Assembly: GCF_037975245.1 (NCBI RefSeq)
Contig: NC_092582.1
Location: forward strand, 11,076,001-11,140,000
Source of the DNA: Apostichopus japonicus
Lineage: Eukaryota; Echinodermata; Holothuroidea; Aspidochirotida; Stichopodidae
Direction of reading: 5' to 3'
Length of the DNA stretch: 64,000 nt
A program made the translations under genes and the position numbers. Shown here one piece after another: positions 1 through 13,982 of the stretch. Within the stretch, counting starts at the first letter, position 1. Each line of letters starts with the position of its first letter. Under the pieces are notes generated by a model, which searched no databases, was not told the DNA's origin, and saw only the letters and a list, made by a program, of their open reading frames with translations.

Positions 1-146
1 TTCCATCTGGTCCACTGCGGGTTGTACGAGAGAGCTATTTTAGGTATAATGTGCGGCAAATTCGCTCACTACTGTGCTTCCATCTGGTCCACTGCGGGTT
101 GTACGAGAGGGCTATTTTAGGTATAATGTGCGGCAAATTCGCTCAC
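1..146. repeat. 77-bp direct repeat at window edge
   Basis: Two nearly identical copies start at 1 and 78, each beginning TTCCATCTGGTCC, with about one mismatch over 69 bases. The window may begin inside a longer array. Confidence 0.8.
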
Positions 147-3100
147 TGTGGTACAGACGTTATAGGCTTTACATAATGCAGTAGGTGACACATAATGTTC
201 CTTCTGCAACATGCCACTACCACCTTTCGTCAAACTATCATGAATAGCAGTATTTTTCTTTTCTTTTCTTGTTTGTTCGGTCAAGCTTACTTCAATAGCA
301 ATTCGTTTTCAGAGGGAAAACATGGTGCTATAGAATGATTCTGTGTGTGTGTAAAAGGTTCTCCTTAATTTCTTTTAAAACGGCAAATAATGATTTTTAA
401 TTCTTTGAAGATGTTTGTTTCTTCTTGGGGAATACATTGTTTTATAAAGAGTGAACATTCAATAAGTATTTACACAGAGAAAAGGGTTTTTGTTTTTTGT
501 TTCAAGAATTATGATATGTGTATCAGGAGGGTATTTAACAGAGGTACACATGAAAATCTAGTTTCTGCATTGTGTCAAAATATTCATCTTTTGCCCCCTT
601 TTTTTCTCTCTCTCTCCCCCCCCCCCACTTTTTTTTTGGCGGATATGAAGAAGGAATGGGTTGGTAGGTGGAGATGGGGTGTGAAAGAGATGAACAAGTT
701 CAATCGACGGACGGATACATAGACGGACAGACCGTTGACGCATAGAAAAGCAGAATCTAATCTATTCTTTGCTGCAGTGTATTTTAAAGTTATATGATTA
801 GAGTAATTGTGTTTTAGGGTGTCACTGGATTCCATTATTCTATGTGTGGGTGAAAACAGCATTGGGGTCATATAGTCTGTACGGCTGGTCAGTCAATTCC
901 CTATGTTGACTGCTTGCAGCTGTTCTTCAAGGTGTCGTTCCCTCCCTCTGTAACCATCCCTGTACAACACAGAGGAGAGGTAAGAAACAAGAGGTGTGGG
1001 TGAGTCGGGGTGGGTGGGGTGGGGGAGGGGTGCCGGATAATTATCTTCAACTCCTAGCTATTGTAGTTAAATTAAGGTCACCACACATTATGAACATGTA
1101 TGCATGGCCTATAGTGTAGAATATAGTAAATATATACGTCTAGATTTCTTAACGTAAATGACGTAACGGAAGGAAATTGCTTGAAAACCATCCGGCTTAA
1201 CAAACATAGGCCTACATTAAGGGGAATGAAGATTAACCTTCGCAAATGATGTTGACATTCACCAAAGAAATCTGTGAAGAAACTGTTGTTTGTATAATAT
1301 TATAACGTGGAGGTAGAAAAGCCATGTTTAAGAAACACCTTTGTGACGGGAAGGCATTAAATGAATTCGTTTATACAAGGGCCTACCTTATTATGTTTCT
1401 GTTAATGAATACTAAACAGTTTACCACGGACATTCCAGTTGTGGGCGCATGTGGGCCAGTTGTGGGCGCTAACTGCAAGGGTATAGTCACATCCTATACA
1501 CTATAGAAAACTGTCATATCAATACCTTGACGTGAGGCCGACTACGAAAAATCGGTGGGGGGGAGGGTGAAAGATAAATGCAAGATGAAATTGATCAATT
1601 AAAAGAGATTTTGCCTATGAAATGCTTTCATTTGGGCCGGAGATGTGGACATGGTCACGTGGTGCAATATTGTAAATGAATCATTGCTAGCACTCTCGAG
1701 GCTGCTACAAAAAAAATTCTTCATTTTTTCTTCTCTTCTTTTTCCTTTCCTTCATTTTTTTCTTTTTATTAATTTTTTTTATATATCAAATTGAATAAAT
1801 TCCTCAGTTTCGACTTTGGATAAACTAAAGACAAAGCAGATATACTTCTTTTCTCTTTATTTGTGTCATGCGTAATGAATGAACATTTTAATTGAGATGT
1901 AATAAGGAACAAGATTTTCTGGCGATATCTTACCCGTAATGTACGCGGTTACCCACTTAGACGGTTCCGTAACCTTGACACCCCCTCCGCTTACCCCGGA
2001 GTGCTTAGTGCGGGGGTGGGGGAGGAAAACAAAATTCCAGTGTACGCTCACCTCGGTATTTTTTTTTCGAATTTCAAGAAAAGTGTAAATTTTCAGATAA
2101 ATAGTCGAACTTTTGAGGCAAAATATCGCAATTTCAATTCAGGAATAGGTCGAAATGTCCATAATTTTGGAGAATATAATGTATTGGGATACAAGGATTC
2201 TGAGCTAAGAAACAAAAGCTTGAGATGAAAAAATTCTAAGTTTTGAACAGGATATAAAAAGTAATTTTGAGGTCCATATTTTGAGATAAAAAGCATAAGT
2301 TTCTGTCTAAGGCTACAGGTTGAAATTGAGTAAACTGAGAAACAGTCAAAAATATTGAATTTTCGAGGAAAAGTAGAAACACGTATATGAACGGAAGTAA
2401 AAATCTGCTGGGCCACTATCTGGACCACCGTAGCATCAACAAAAGTAAACTTTGTCTCACGAGGATGCCAAAATGGCTACCGGTCTCTCCCCCCCCCCCC
2501 ACACACACACCTAAGCTTCCTATCTCACTGCCTTCAGTGCTCCGGTTTGGGCCCAACCCCCCCCCCCCCCTCCTCCTTCACTTCAAATTGGACTCTGCCT
2601 TCCTTGTGTTATACAACACCTGTGTACCGAAGCTCCCCCTAATTGTGAAAAATACAGAATCTGCAGAGGCTATAACAGCATTATTGATCGCTGGTATGGT
2701 GTAGTCACCATAATCGAAGTTTCCTTCCGCACCTCCCCCCCCCCCCCCTCCCTCGCCCTCCGTCCCCAATCACCCCAAAACGAAGAAGGAATAAAACCAG
2801 GAAATATATGTTCAAGGTGATCTGCACTTTTCGAATGTCCTTCCATGTCAATAATGCTGCATGTTTTTTAACACCATATATCATTTGCTTTCTGTTACTG
2901 ATCCAAGACTTTACCCAGCCGATAATTTCGCTTAAGTACACACCGAGGCCAATTTCTTTATTTTTTTATTCTGGATATTTAAATCGATACTATGACAACT
3001 TGAAAATATTTTCACTAACATGCAAGTTGATAGATTTTTTAGCAATATCCTTGGATGAGAAGGTTTTAATTTCCCCGAGGAGCATGTGGCGCGTAATCTT

Positions 3101-3880
3101 CTTCAGATGAGTAGCGCTTAATGCTGTATCTTTTTTTCCAACTCTTGTTTCTTATGATTCTGTTTCTTCTTACTCTTCTTTTTAGAACAGATACGGACGA
3201 TTGGAATGAACAAATAATGAAAATCAATCATTGCCGGAAAACAGGGAAGGAATTGAAATGAACAGAACGTCCTTCTTATAGTTGTAGGTGTAAAAACGAA
3301 ATTCTTTTTCGAGTATTCTATTGTACAAAAAAGGGGAGAAGGTTAAACGATATACGATGTGCATATATACATACAATTCAGTTATAGATGCACTGCCGGG
3401 GTATATTAAGTAATAAACTGGTGGGGACTTTATCAACTAGTCATATAAGATTATTCGTATACCAGTGAATGAAATTTCCTTTGTTAAAATGTCAAAGTGT
3501 TAGCAGTTTTCAGTGAAATACTGTTAGAAACAGGGGATGGGGGTGGTTCTGACACTTCAAACTTGTCACCTATATATCATGCAGCATTGACAACGAGATG
3601 TGATTAAATTCACCGTAAAGGCAAAACTATGGCTGTGGATTATGGTCTAATATTGAAAGTTTATAATGGATTGCAAAATGTGTATGGTGAATACTGAATA
3701 GTGCACTGACTTCGGTGAAGAGTTATACTCAATGAAACACTCAACACTCAACAAACACTCATAAATGAACTCGGAACACTTTAGGCCTACTTCTAGTTTT
3801 ATTAGTTACAACCATTAAACACTTGTACTGACAAGGAGGTCGAACAAAATGAGTGACAGTATAATGTTCTTAAGATGTTA
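147..3880. other. intergenic, no gene recognised
   Basis: AT-rich sequence with scattered homopolymer runs (C runs near 617, 2491, 2560 and 2739). Open frames here are short (about 111 residues or less), mutually overlapping, and show no family motif or codon pattern that I recognise. Confidence 0.6.
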
Positions 3881-4089
3881 CAATATATAACTATATTTAA
3901 CTACATATATAACTACATATATAACTTTATATATATATAACTATATATATTACTATATATAACTATATTTATTACTATAAATATAACTATATATATATAA
4001 CTATATATAACTACTATATAACTAGATTTTTCATCTTTTATATATACATCTGTAAATATAAATCTGTATAGGCCTATATATGTGTATAT

Positions 4090-4093
<4 letters not shown>

Positions 4094-4155
<62 letters not shown>
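4094..4155. repeat. (TA)n microsatellite
   Basis: A pure TA tract of about 62 bp. It sits inside a broader 3,890-4,195 region of degenerate 'ACTATATATA' repeats. Confidence 0.95.
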
Positions 4156-4158
<3 letters not shown>

Positions 4159-4195
4159 ATAACTAAATAACTATATCTATTTAGTTATATATAGT

Positions 4196-5265
4196 TCCGG
4201 AAGCATAGTTAGATGCCGTGTGTATGTGTCTGGGGGGGGGGGGGTATAATCTACCAAAATAATTACTCATTTTAATGGTATGGGCCTATGTACATTGCAC
4301 AGAAGAATCGTTGAACAGCAATGGTATGATCACGTACTGTTTCGTCCTGAAGTAAGTAAGCAAGGATTGGATAACATTCTCTTATCGCATATCCCCTCCT
4401 TAGCTGGCCTCCTTACCCTACCACACACGCACCCACACGCACACCTACACAGACACACCTACACACATCTTGCTTGTTGCCGAAATCATGACTAAGATAC
4501 AGGGACCATTACCTACTGTAGGAATGACTGGGGAAAGGAGATTTCACAGGGTCCATGGGACCAACTGTACAGGTATTTCATACACGCAGGAATTCCTTCG
4601 TTTGGTATTCCGTGTAAGCCGTGAGCGATAATTGTTATATGCTAGAAAGGAAGGTAACACTTTTTATGCAAGCCTTAGATCAGCATAATCGCTACATTGT
4701 TATATCGACAACAATGCGATATCAATATCATATTATTCCAATGATATGAAATTGTTTATTGTCAGGAGCACGTCACATGCACGAATTGAATCCTTTCCTT
4801 TGTCATACTTTGAAGAAAAGCTTCACAGAAATGCTACAAGAAAGCAGGCCAAAGAAGAGCGTTTGACCAAACTTGTTTTCAACTTGATAGGTACATGTCT
4901 ACCCGCATATTGTTATACAGTTTCATGGCGATACGGTATCAAATTAATCTAAGAAAACGCAAAGGTAACCTATGCATAATATAGTTAATAAAGATACTTC
5001 AATATGTATAAAAAAAAATAATAGCTCAGTAATGCAAATTTTATACTGATATTGGTTCAGTTAGTATATATGAGATGGCCTATACATTTTCCATACAACA
5101 TTCGTACATTTTCCCATATGATACATATAATACAAACGGGCGTGAAGTCTATTAATGAATTTAAAAATGTACTGGTTGGATAGGGAGCACTTCCGGTTGG
5201 GGTTAAGCGGGGTTGAAACGTATGCAGCATCACATATCAGATAAGATATTGATGTATGCTGTCAT
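4196..5265. other. intergenic, no gene recognised
   Basis: Nothing recognised apart from a G run near 4231 and a CA-rich stretch near 4425-4465. Confidence 0.6.
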
Positions 5266-5491
5266 GAAGCTCCGTTGTGGGGGGGGGGGGGGGGGAACAA
5301 TGTAACCTATGCTGAACAATGCTGAAAGGTCATCAGTAATGGAAGCTCCGTTGTGGGGGGGGGGGTGGGAACAATGTAACCTATGCTGAACAATGCTGAA
5401 TGGTCATCAGTAATGGAAGCTCCGTTGTGGGGGGGGGGGGGTGGGAACAATGTAACCTATGCTGAACAATGCTGAAAGGTCATCAGTAATG
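5266..5491. repeat. three-copy minisatellite with poly-G runs
   Basis: Three copies start at 5266, 5342 and 5416 (period about 75). Each begins GAAGCTCCGTTGT, continues with a G run of about 17, 11 and 13, then has a shared tail with AACAATGTAACC. The copies differ mainly in G-run length, which is typical of slippage. Confidence 0.9.
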
Positions 5492-7452
5492 GCACAAAAG
5501 TTTAGTGGGCTGAATAGAAGTTTTCAGAAGTAATTTCCGAGAGAAACTGACTCTTCTGCTTGTTCAAAAACATCCAGGAGTGTTAAACTAGGGAACTAAA
5601 TGTCTCACTGTGGATAAATATCTTTAGTGTGGCTGTAAGAAAGCGATCGTCGGTGACCGTTGCCTGAATTTCTGGCATATTAAAAGACAATACTGATATA
5701 GTCTACCTTTAAGATCGGATGAAAAGTGGCATGTCTGTGAAACGAATTAGGACAAACCAGCTGCTGTAAGCAACTTATAATATTTGTTACGCAATAAAGT
5801 TAAAATTCTTTCAATTGATGCAACATGACTTAAGATCATTTACCCGATGACTATTGGTTCACCGATCCATGACGTCATCATTCGACAAATAAACTTCATT
5901 TTGAGTAGTACAAAGTTTATTTCATCATTAGTAGTGCTGACCTTCATGAAAATGGCAAACCTTTATTGCCACGAGTTCCTAATTAGCGGCCATTAATGAT
6001 AAACAAATCCTAAAGAAAATGTCAAATGTCGCACAGGAAATGTGTAAGAAATTATCAACGCTGAAATTGTCATATGGTCCTCGGTTTTGTTTTAAGTGGA
6101 ACGACTTTTAACTTGTTCTCTCTCAACTTAAATTGGGTTTTTTGAAACAATACTTGAAGATGATATATTTTTGAAGGGTAAAAAATGCACAATTAGTCTG
6201 AGAGTCTGTCTGATCCAATCTTCATTGGTTTGAACGAATTTTAAATGTCATCCTTCCATTGTTTTCTTATATCAAAATAATTGGTATATTTCGTAGAACA
6301 ATAGATACTGAACTGACGTCATATCCGGATTTACTTTCATTACAGTTAGATCAAGTACATTCATTATTGGTATATCACATGACTTGAGCCAATATGCAAA
6401 TTAACCAATAAATTTACTTCGCAATCGTTAAGACGGCGCGCCTTACAACTCTTCAACTATTTCCATGCAGAGTATAGTGAGAGCATTTGGTAGAGTAATC
6501 AACCAGGCTAACTTATGCAGTGATTTAGGTATTGCATTCTTGTACACACTGTCTGTAAGCCTTACATGATTGACTCCGCTAATATACTTCTGTAATCTCT
6601 TCATCAGTTTATATATATGCATAGCTTTCATCACTTGGGTTTCTACAACTTAAATTAACCCAGTCCTTAGTGGCTTGGCATTTGGAAATGCCTCTTGAAT
6701 AAAAACACATGTTTTGAGAATGTGAACTTTGGCCCTATATATACACGGTGGACAAGAACTGTTGGTATGTAATTAACATGTCACTAAGCATGGTCAATAC
6801 AACCTATGTGGCGTAAGAACATATGTTTCTTTAAATGTATAGTGTTTGCTTCTAATCTAAGATCTGAAATGATTTTTTTTCTTAATCAAGTTACATGACG
6901 ATATGGTCACGTGATAATCTGAAGGACCTACACTGATTATTAATATTGTATAGGTCTGGTTTTAAATGTACTGTTGAGTCTAGAAGGTTACAATTACTAA
7001 AATTCCCAAAACGAACTTCCGTTGGTTCTAGCCTTTAAGAATAATTCCCAAGGCTATTGAAATTTAATTAAACCCTTCACCCGCCTTCCCCCTCCCACCC
7101 TCCTGCAACTAACGTCCAATATAATGTTCGACAAAAAAAGAAAAGCGAGGCATGAATGAAGCGCAGACCCAAGTTTTTTTTGCTTTGCATCCAAGTACTT
7201 GAGCTAACAAACAATTGCTTCATGACAATTCAAAGTCACCATATGCAGCAACCCCCCCCCCCCTCATTTGACCCTACCGCTGGCTTTAACAGTAGTATTA
7301 AAGCAGCTTGATATAAACTCATAAACTAGACTACGAGTTCAATTAAACACAGCTATCAGTAGAACTATTATAGCCAGACTACACACACACACATGCCATG
7401 CCAGCCTATAAGTAGGCCTATGTGTGCTATGACAAACGAAACTTTGGGTTTC

Positions 7453-7492
<40 letters not shown>

Positions 7493-10400
7493 CTCCGTGT
7501 TATTGCATTATACGTGATACCATATTCTGAAACCGGGGAATGCACACCCCGTTGGTGAATTCGATAAATGGTCTTAAATTTCCTGTTCGCATGACGGGCC
7601 TGTTTCCGTTGTTAATGAATCTCAATAATAGTTTTCCTGCCGCTGAGCAGACGACAGCAGGCAGACCACAAGCGGATAGATTAAAAACAAAGAACATGAA
7701 AAACCAATCATAATCGCGAGTTAATAATGCATAAATACCCGTTGATTTATGAAGTTTGTGTTGAAGTCAGGTAGATGGATGTGAAGAATTAAATAGACCC
7801 GTGGACGGTATCCTTTGTTCGTTGTTAAGGTAGTATGATCGAAATCGATTCGAACCTTTATCATATTCAACAACTTAGGGGGAGGGGAGAGGACGGGAGG
7901 GGAGGGGAGGGGAGAGGAGGGAAGGGGAGGGGAGAGGACGGGAAGGGGAGGAGGAACTTAAAGATTAATTCAGAGTTGACGCTTTTAAATTGTCGGTGCT
8001 TTTTATCTTCAGGAATCACGCAAAAAGGTAACAATACTAAACTAGAATATATTCTATAAATGCTTTATTTCAAATTAAAAAAACAAATGAAAAAGGTCCA
8101 CTTGATGCATTACAATGTTCCTTTTTTTTTCTTTTTTTCTGTTCTTAATTTTTTGTTTCTGGTAGGCCGGGGGCGTCAAACAGTGGGCTTACATTCCTTA
8201 CCTCCCACAAGAAAAAAAAAAAAAAAAAGGCCACATGAAGAACAGGAAATACGTCACAGTTTGTTTATTTTGCGATTTATGCAGAACTTACCAGGAACAT
8301 GCATGTTTCAACACGTTTTATCCTTCATATATAGTTTCCAATTCCTGGATTTAGTAGAAAGTTTATTATTACTTTCTGATCACAAAAATCGGATATTGCT
8401 TAACAAAATTTGCAGAAAACTGCATTCAGGAATAAAGAAATCATTGTACGGAAAGAGTATTTCCCTGCCCGTTATCGTTTCGCAAAGGGACAATACCAAA
8501 GTTAGATTTCACAAGTCGACGTAAAAAAAATAAATAAATAAATAAAATCAAAATCCTTTGCACTGATTCAGTCATTTACTTATAGAGACGGAAAGAAAAT
8601 TGCATATAGTTGATATTGTTGTATATTTCACTTTTAATAGCAATATATATTGTTTGAAACCGCATTACAAAAATATTAGCACAACTCATTACCATTATTT
8701 GGTGGAATTTTCTACGTCATTAATGACGTCACAACACCCATATCCGATACATGATATGCCTGTAAAGTTTGCTTACTGTTCAAGCCTCTGTCAAACATAC
8801 TTTTTTTAAATGTATTTTGTTTTGCGGATTCGCTTGACAAGATACATATCTATGAAAAGCCTATGAATTCTGGATTTTTTTTTAACGATTCCTAACGAAA
8901 CCAATATCATTACTACACATTGCGGTGATAATTTTACTTTTCACACGATCCATTGTCCTAAATTAGGTGTCCTTATTAATCAATAACTGACATAAATGCA
9001 CAGTAAAAATTGTACAAAGCAAGAAGGATTTATACGTATTGTTCTAACAGAAGGTTTTAAATATGGAGACAACCATACATTTCACTGACGTCACTCGATA
9101 CTTTTCAAAGACCTATTTACTCTACCTTGTACAATTTGCTTCTTTACGTCTTCTCGTCCTAATCGAACGTAATTTTCCTTATTTTCCCCCTTTCTTTTCA
9201 ATGTGAATATGAAAAACTTGAAGAACTCAATGGTGGGAATGGAGGGGGGGGGGGTCGATTGGTGGGTAGGGTAGTCGATTGGAGGGTATGGAAATGAGGG
9301 GTAGGTAGGGGAGAGGGTGAAGTGGTGGGAACCACTATGCCAAGATATTCTTACATCATCAGAACGTAAAAAGCATCGTCTTTAAATTAGTAAGCAAATT
9401 CTGACATTATAGCTTCCCAGCAACATTTGACGGTCTATCTAAACATACCACTGTGACGCAATTCCACGACTCTTTCCTATAAGTGAACCAATTAAATTTA
9501 AAATTACCAATTAACAAAAGCATGTCGTCCCTAAAAGGACAGCTAAAAAACACAGCTGGTTGCCATGGTGACTATTTATCTGCGGAAACACCAAATGTCA
9601 GCCAGGCAGTTATAAACCTCACTATTCTACGAACTAGATAGAAAGCTGAAAATGTTCGTTCCATTTCCTCGACAAATATCGCAACCGCTGCCTCTAATAC
9701 TTTTGACTGTTATCATTGTATTGCAAGGAAAGCAGCACTCGAACCAGTCTGAAACGGCTTATAATATATCTTGAAGAAGAACCCAAACTGTTATATATTC
9801 GTTATTTGTTAATAAACCATGTGTGTTCAGTAGAGTGTCTTCTACCGTGTAATATATGAACAAGCAAGCAGGCTAGACTGCTCACGAATCAGCATAATTA
9901 TAAAAGATGTTATGAAGTTTTCGGAGTCCATTCTTCAAACTTGGAACTGAGCATCACAAAATTTATCAACAAATCAGTTTTGTGTGAGTTTATAGCAGTT
10001 TATCAACCCACCAAGCATGTGTAGTCAATGTCCCTTTGTTACAAATACAATAGACTCATTGTTTGTACAAAAACTAAAGAAGGATAATCAAATCAGATTA
10101 CAAAAAAAAAAACATAAAATGAAAAAGATGAATGAAAAACTCCACAGAAATTTACCCTTTTGAAGAAAAAAAATCCACATTTTTTCTTTCATTTTTTCCA
10201 CCCTTGATATAGCCTCTATCACCTTGCAACAAAAAAAATGAATTTAGTCATGAATTTCCAACTAGGTATAGCCTTGACAAAATGAATGTCAATCATAGAA
10301 AACTATGGGTAAGATGCATCGCTCTGTTGCCCTGGAGTAACAGCAGGCAACTGAATATATCCTGACATATGGGGTTCTGCTAGTTTTTTCGAATAAATTA

Positions 10401-11219
10401 TAAATTGTATAGTTAGGGGGGGGGATATAAAATCATGTTAAACTTTCAACAGTCAAATGCAAACAGTAAAACAGTTTTCATAAAACAGTCACAAAGGGAC
10501 TCTTTATTTATTCATAAGCTGAACAAGTGTCTTTAAAGACTATTAAAATTGTGATCATATGTGCAGTTTTCTTTGTGATTACTTCATAAAGATATGATTG
10601 ATGAGGATACCAATCACCCGTTTGAATCCATACCATCTTTTTTGTAAGATCTTTATACATAATAACTGAGATGTTTCTCTTTCAGATAAATTTCGAGCCT
10701 CAAATCAAACCCCAGGGGTTAGAGGAACACGTCACTGGTGCTTGTATAAAAGAATTGGGATTTTTTTTACGTTGCACTGACTTGAATCTCACAATGCAAA
10801 TGGCACATTAAAGGTAGTCAGTATAGGCCCCAAATTATAGCACGCTATAATTACTAGAAGCTTTCAAAAAAGTACTTTACTGGAGGTCATTACTCTCCAA
10901 ATTGTTCTCAGACATTGTTAAGGAACACACAAGATGACTGAATGTCCCAGTGAGGAAAATACAGTTTACGAATTTTGACCAATGGTGATCATATTTGAAT
11001 ATCTAGCATATCTGGGGCCAATACAGCATACCTTAAAAGCAATACACTAGGTGGAGTAGGAGGAAAATTATTTATTTCACAGTAATGTTACTTTTGCTAT
11101 AGATAAAGTTACTTATTAATATAAATCATTTGATCATATTGCCTCCATTTTTTTCCAGAATGACACATAAACAAAAACAGAATGCAAAAATGCATTGAAG
11201 TTTAGTCCAAGCTTTCCAA
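5492..11219. other. intergenic, no gene recognised
   Basis: No coding sequence is supported. Contents are a (TA)n tract at about 7451-7492, a purine (GGGGA)n tract at about 7877-7953, and four perfect TGACGTCA palindromes at 5870, 6314, 8724 and 9086. The 154-residue frame at 8060-8524 contains homopolymer-encoded residues and resembles no family I know. Confidence 0.6.
7877..7953. repeat. GGGGA-type purine tract
   Basis: About 75 bp of almost uninterrupted purines on the plus strand in GGGGA/GGGAA units, with three C interruptions in GGACGG contexts or similar. Confidence 0.85.
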
Positions 11220-11455
11220 GAGATATCGTGTTTACGTGTTTTCACAATTTGACCTCTGGTGACCTAAAATGACATTTGACCTCCCAGACAACAATAGGGT
11301 TCTTCTACTCAATGTGGTATTCCTACACACCAATTATGGAATTGGTCCATTTTTCCCTTCTTGAGATATCGTGTTTACAAGCAATGCATCAAACACACAC
11401 ACGCATCCACCTGTATGACTACAAAGGTTACGATTATCATCGAAACCAAAAAGCA
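11220..11455 (+). repeat. dispersed DR1-type repeat family, copy 1
   Basis: One and a half units of a family also seen at 13,983-14,950 and 41,268-41,736. Diagnostic pieces in order are 'AATTTGACCTCTGGTGACC', 'ACATTTGACCTCC', 'CTTGAGATATCGTGTTTACAAG', a CA-rich stretch and a terminal 'GGTTACGATTAT.ATCGAAACCAA'. The class of element is unknown to me. Confidence 0.7.
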
Positions 11456-11684
11456 GGATCAATAACATTCTTGTCCTGCGAAACTCCTGGTGTGATGAAG
11501 TCTTTCCTGGTTCGGTTCTCTTCACAAATCGTATCCAGAGTTTAAAATACTCTCACTACTTTTTCGCTTGGAAAGATTGCCTCACTTATTTGAAATTTTG
11601 AGCAAAGTATATGTCAAGGAATCACAAAGCCAACTGGCTTTTTCCTATGTTTTTTTTTTACAAGTCTCCTTACATTGTTAGGTT

Positions 11685-12438
11685 CAAATATTAGAAACAA
11701 GCATTACTTCCCAACAGATACAGTGGTGAAGTGGTTAGTGCCTGTACCTGAAGAGCAAGACAAACTCCAGATCATGGGTTCAAACCCCAGCGAAGGCAGT
11801 TTCCTTTTTATATACTTTTACCTCTTTCCTTCCATTATGAAACTTAAATATTGGAAACGAACATTATTTCTCAACAGTTACAATGGTGCAGTGTTAGTGC
11901 TCTGTGCCTGGAGAGCAAGACAAACTCCTTGTCTAGGGTTCAACCCCCAGTGAAGGCAGTTTTCCTTTTTCTATTCTTATACCTCTTTCCTTCCATTATG
12001 AACCTTAAATATTAGAAACGAGCATTATTTCTCAACAGTTACAGTGGTACAGTGGTTAGTGCTCTGAACTGGAGAGCAAGACAAACTCCTTGTCTAGGGT
12101 TCAAACCCCAGCGAAGGCAGTTTCCTTTTTATATACTTTTACCTCTTTCCTTCCATTATGAACCTTAAATATTAGAAACGAGCATTATTTCTCAACAGTT
12201 ACAGTGGTGCAGTGGTAGTGCTCTGTGCCTGGAGAGCAAGACAAACTCCTTGTCTAGGGTTCAAACCCCAGTGAAGAGTGAAGGCAGTTTTCCTTTTTCT
12301 ATTCCTATACCTCTTTCCTTCCAATGTGAACCTTAAATATTAGAAACGAGCATTATTTCTCAACAGTTACAATGGTGCAGTGGTTAGTGCTCTGTGCCTG
12401 AAGAGCAAGACAAACTCCTTGTCTAGGGTTCAATTCCC
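11685..12438 (+). repeat. tandem array of tRNA-like units (about 160 bp, five copies)
   Basis: Five copies have their A-box-like segment (GTGGTGCAGTGGTTAGTGC or close) near 11,719, 11,881, 12,042, 12,202 and 12,370. About 50 bases later each has a B-box-like GGGTTCAAACCCC. These two internal RNA polymerase III promoter motifs, correctly spaced, mark tRNA-derived sequence. The copies differ by small indels and I see no proof that any folds as a functional tRNA, so this is best called a tandemly amplified tRNA-derived SINE. Confidence 0.6.
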
Positions 12439-12636
12439 ACAGAATGCATGTGTATGCTCCAAGTCCAGCCAGAGCCTTTTACTTTTCTGTTCTTTGGAGG
12501 ACGTGGAAGTATAAAGGTAAGAAACGAAGTTTATTCATTGGGAACCAAAATGGTGTAATCGGTTGTTCCATAGGTGATTAGACATTTCTGATCAGCTCAG
12601 TTCAAGTCCAGGTTGAGTAATTGTGCAAAAGAACTT

Positions 12637-12780
12637 CGCCGCCACCCTCCTCCCTGACAAGAATTCCCAATCGGCCAAGGGAATTCGCCGCCACCCCTCC
12701 CCCCTGACAAGGTTCCCAAGCGGACAAGGGAATTCGCCGGCACCTCTCCCCCTGACAAGGTTCCCTCTCCCTGACAAGGA
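12637..12780. repeat. CCTGACAAGG minisatellite
   Basis: Two and a half copies of a roughly 55-bp unit containing 'GAATTCGCCGCCACC' and 'CCCTGACAAGGTTCCC'. Confidence 0.75.
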
Positions 12781-12850
12781 TCAGTGGAGAAACAACTTGT
12801 CCAAACAACTTGATCTTTAAATATTTTGAAATGCAAGCAAAAGCCTTCTC

Positions 12851-12920
12851 CCACCTAATGGTCTAGTGGTAGAGAAAAAATTTTGGCAGCAGAATGTCCC
12901 TGGTTCAATCCCAACTACTG
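12851..12920 (+). repeat. tRNA-derived SINE fragment
   Basis: It contains an A-box-like TGGTCTAGTGGTAGAG and, about 40 bases later, a perfect B-box-like GGTTCAATCCC. The order and spacing match the 5' part of a tRNA-derived SINE. The acceptor stem is not obvious, so a functional tRNA gene is unlikely. Confidence 0.5.
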
Positions 12921-13982
12921 CCTTCTTTTCATCAAAATATATCCTACCTTGTTTAGCAGCTTGCAGAAAAAACTCATCTGAGCAAACAAAATGTTTCAAA
13001 AAATTCAATACATGTATCCAAAAATACATGCACTTTATTTATTTAGAACAAACCATTACATAGCAAGTGAATAAAGTACTTTTAACCATTCCTTACATGC
13101 AGATAGTTGTTAGAGAAGGATTCAATTTGATTCTAATATATTAAAGGTTAATAAAGGATAGTTTGAACATGAACTTGGATCTTTTTCATGCCAAATCTGT
13201 TCAGTGACAGGACTTTTCTCTAGTTCAATCACCACCCTTATCCTGTCCCGAAACAAAATTTTCCAATGAAAATAATCTCATAACAGACAAATGAATTTAC
13301 CATAAACTTTTTTCAGCAAACTAATGCTTTACAACTTCCAAGTCATTCTCCCCCCCCCCTCCACTTACCACCTCCCAGACCACCTCCTTCAACTCCCCCC
13401 CCGCCCACACACACATATGCATTACTCCATTATCTTAGCAAGACTATAAATACACATGCCTGGGCACTTTTGAGCATTTTGGAACAAAAAATGTTCATAT
13501 AATGGGCTTCAATATTTACTTCAATGCATGGATATTATTTACTCATATTTGAGTCGAAAATTCAACAAATGTTGATGTTGCAGTTTCATCATGATGATTT
13601 TCAATATTATATCAATGTAGACATGTGGACTTAAAAGCCACTTCCATGTATGATTCTGGATCACTTAGCTGATCCGAAACAAAAGCAAAGAATTAAATGA
13701 TATCAGAAAATATATTAACAGATTATTGTCAAAAATGGAGTCCATCATACAATAGACTGGAATTGTATCTCCTTCTAGCAACTCCCTCCCTGGTAAGTAT
13801 AACGCAGTGCAAAAAAAAGGGGGGCGGTGCAAAAATGCATTGTGGCCTCGATGATGTAGCTTGAGCAATTTTCTTCATTAATCTGAAGTAATGTAGTGAG
13901 GGTGTACAACATACTTGATCTTAGTAATACAGTGAAAAGCAGTGTGATGTGACAAACAATAAATTCACAATGCATGACACAG

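Noticed and set aside
8060-8524. 154-residue plus-strand frame
   Set aside because: Contains poly-Phe and poly-Lys from homopolymers. No domain, no splice context and no similarity recognised.
11685-12920. Functional tRNA genes
   Set aside because: Box A and box B are present, but acceptor stems do not clearly pair and the copies carry indels, so tRNA-derived repeats are more likely.
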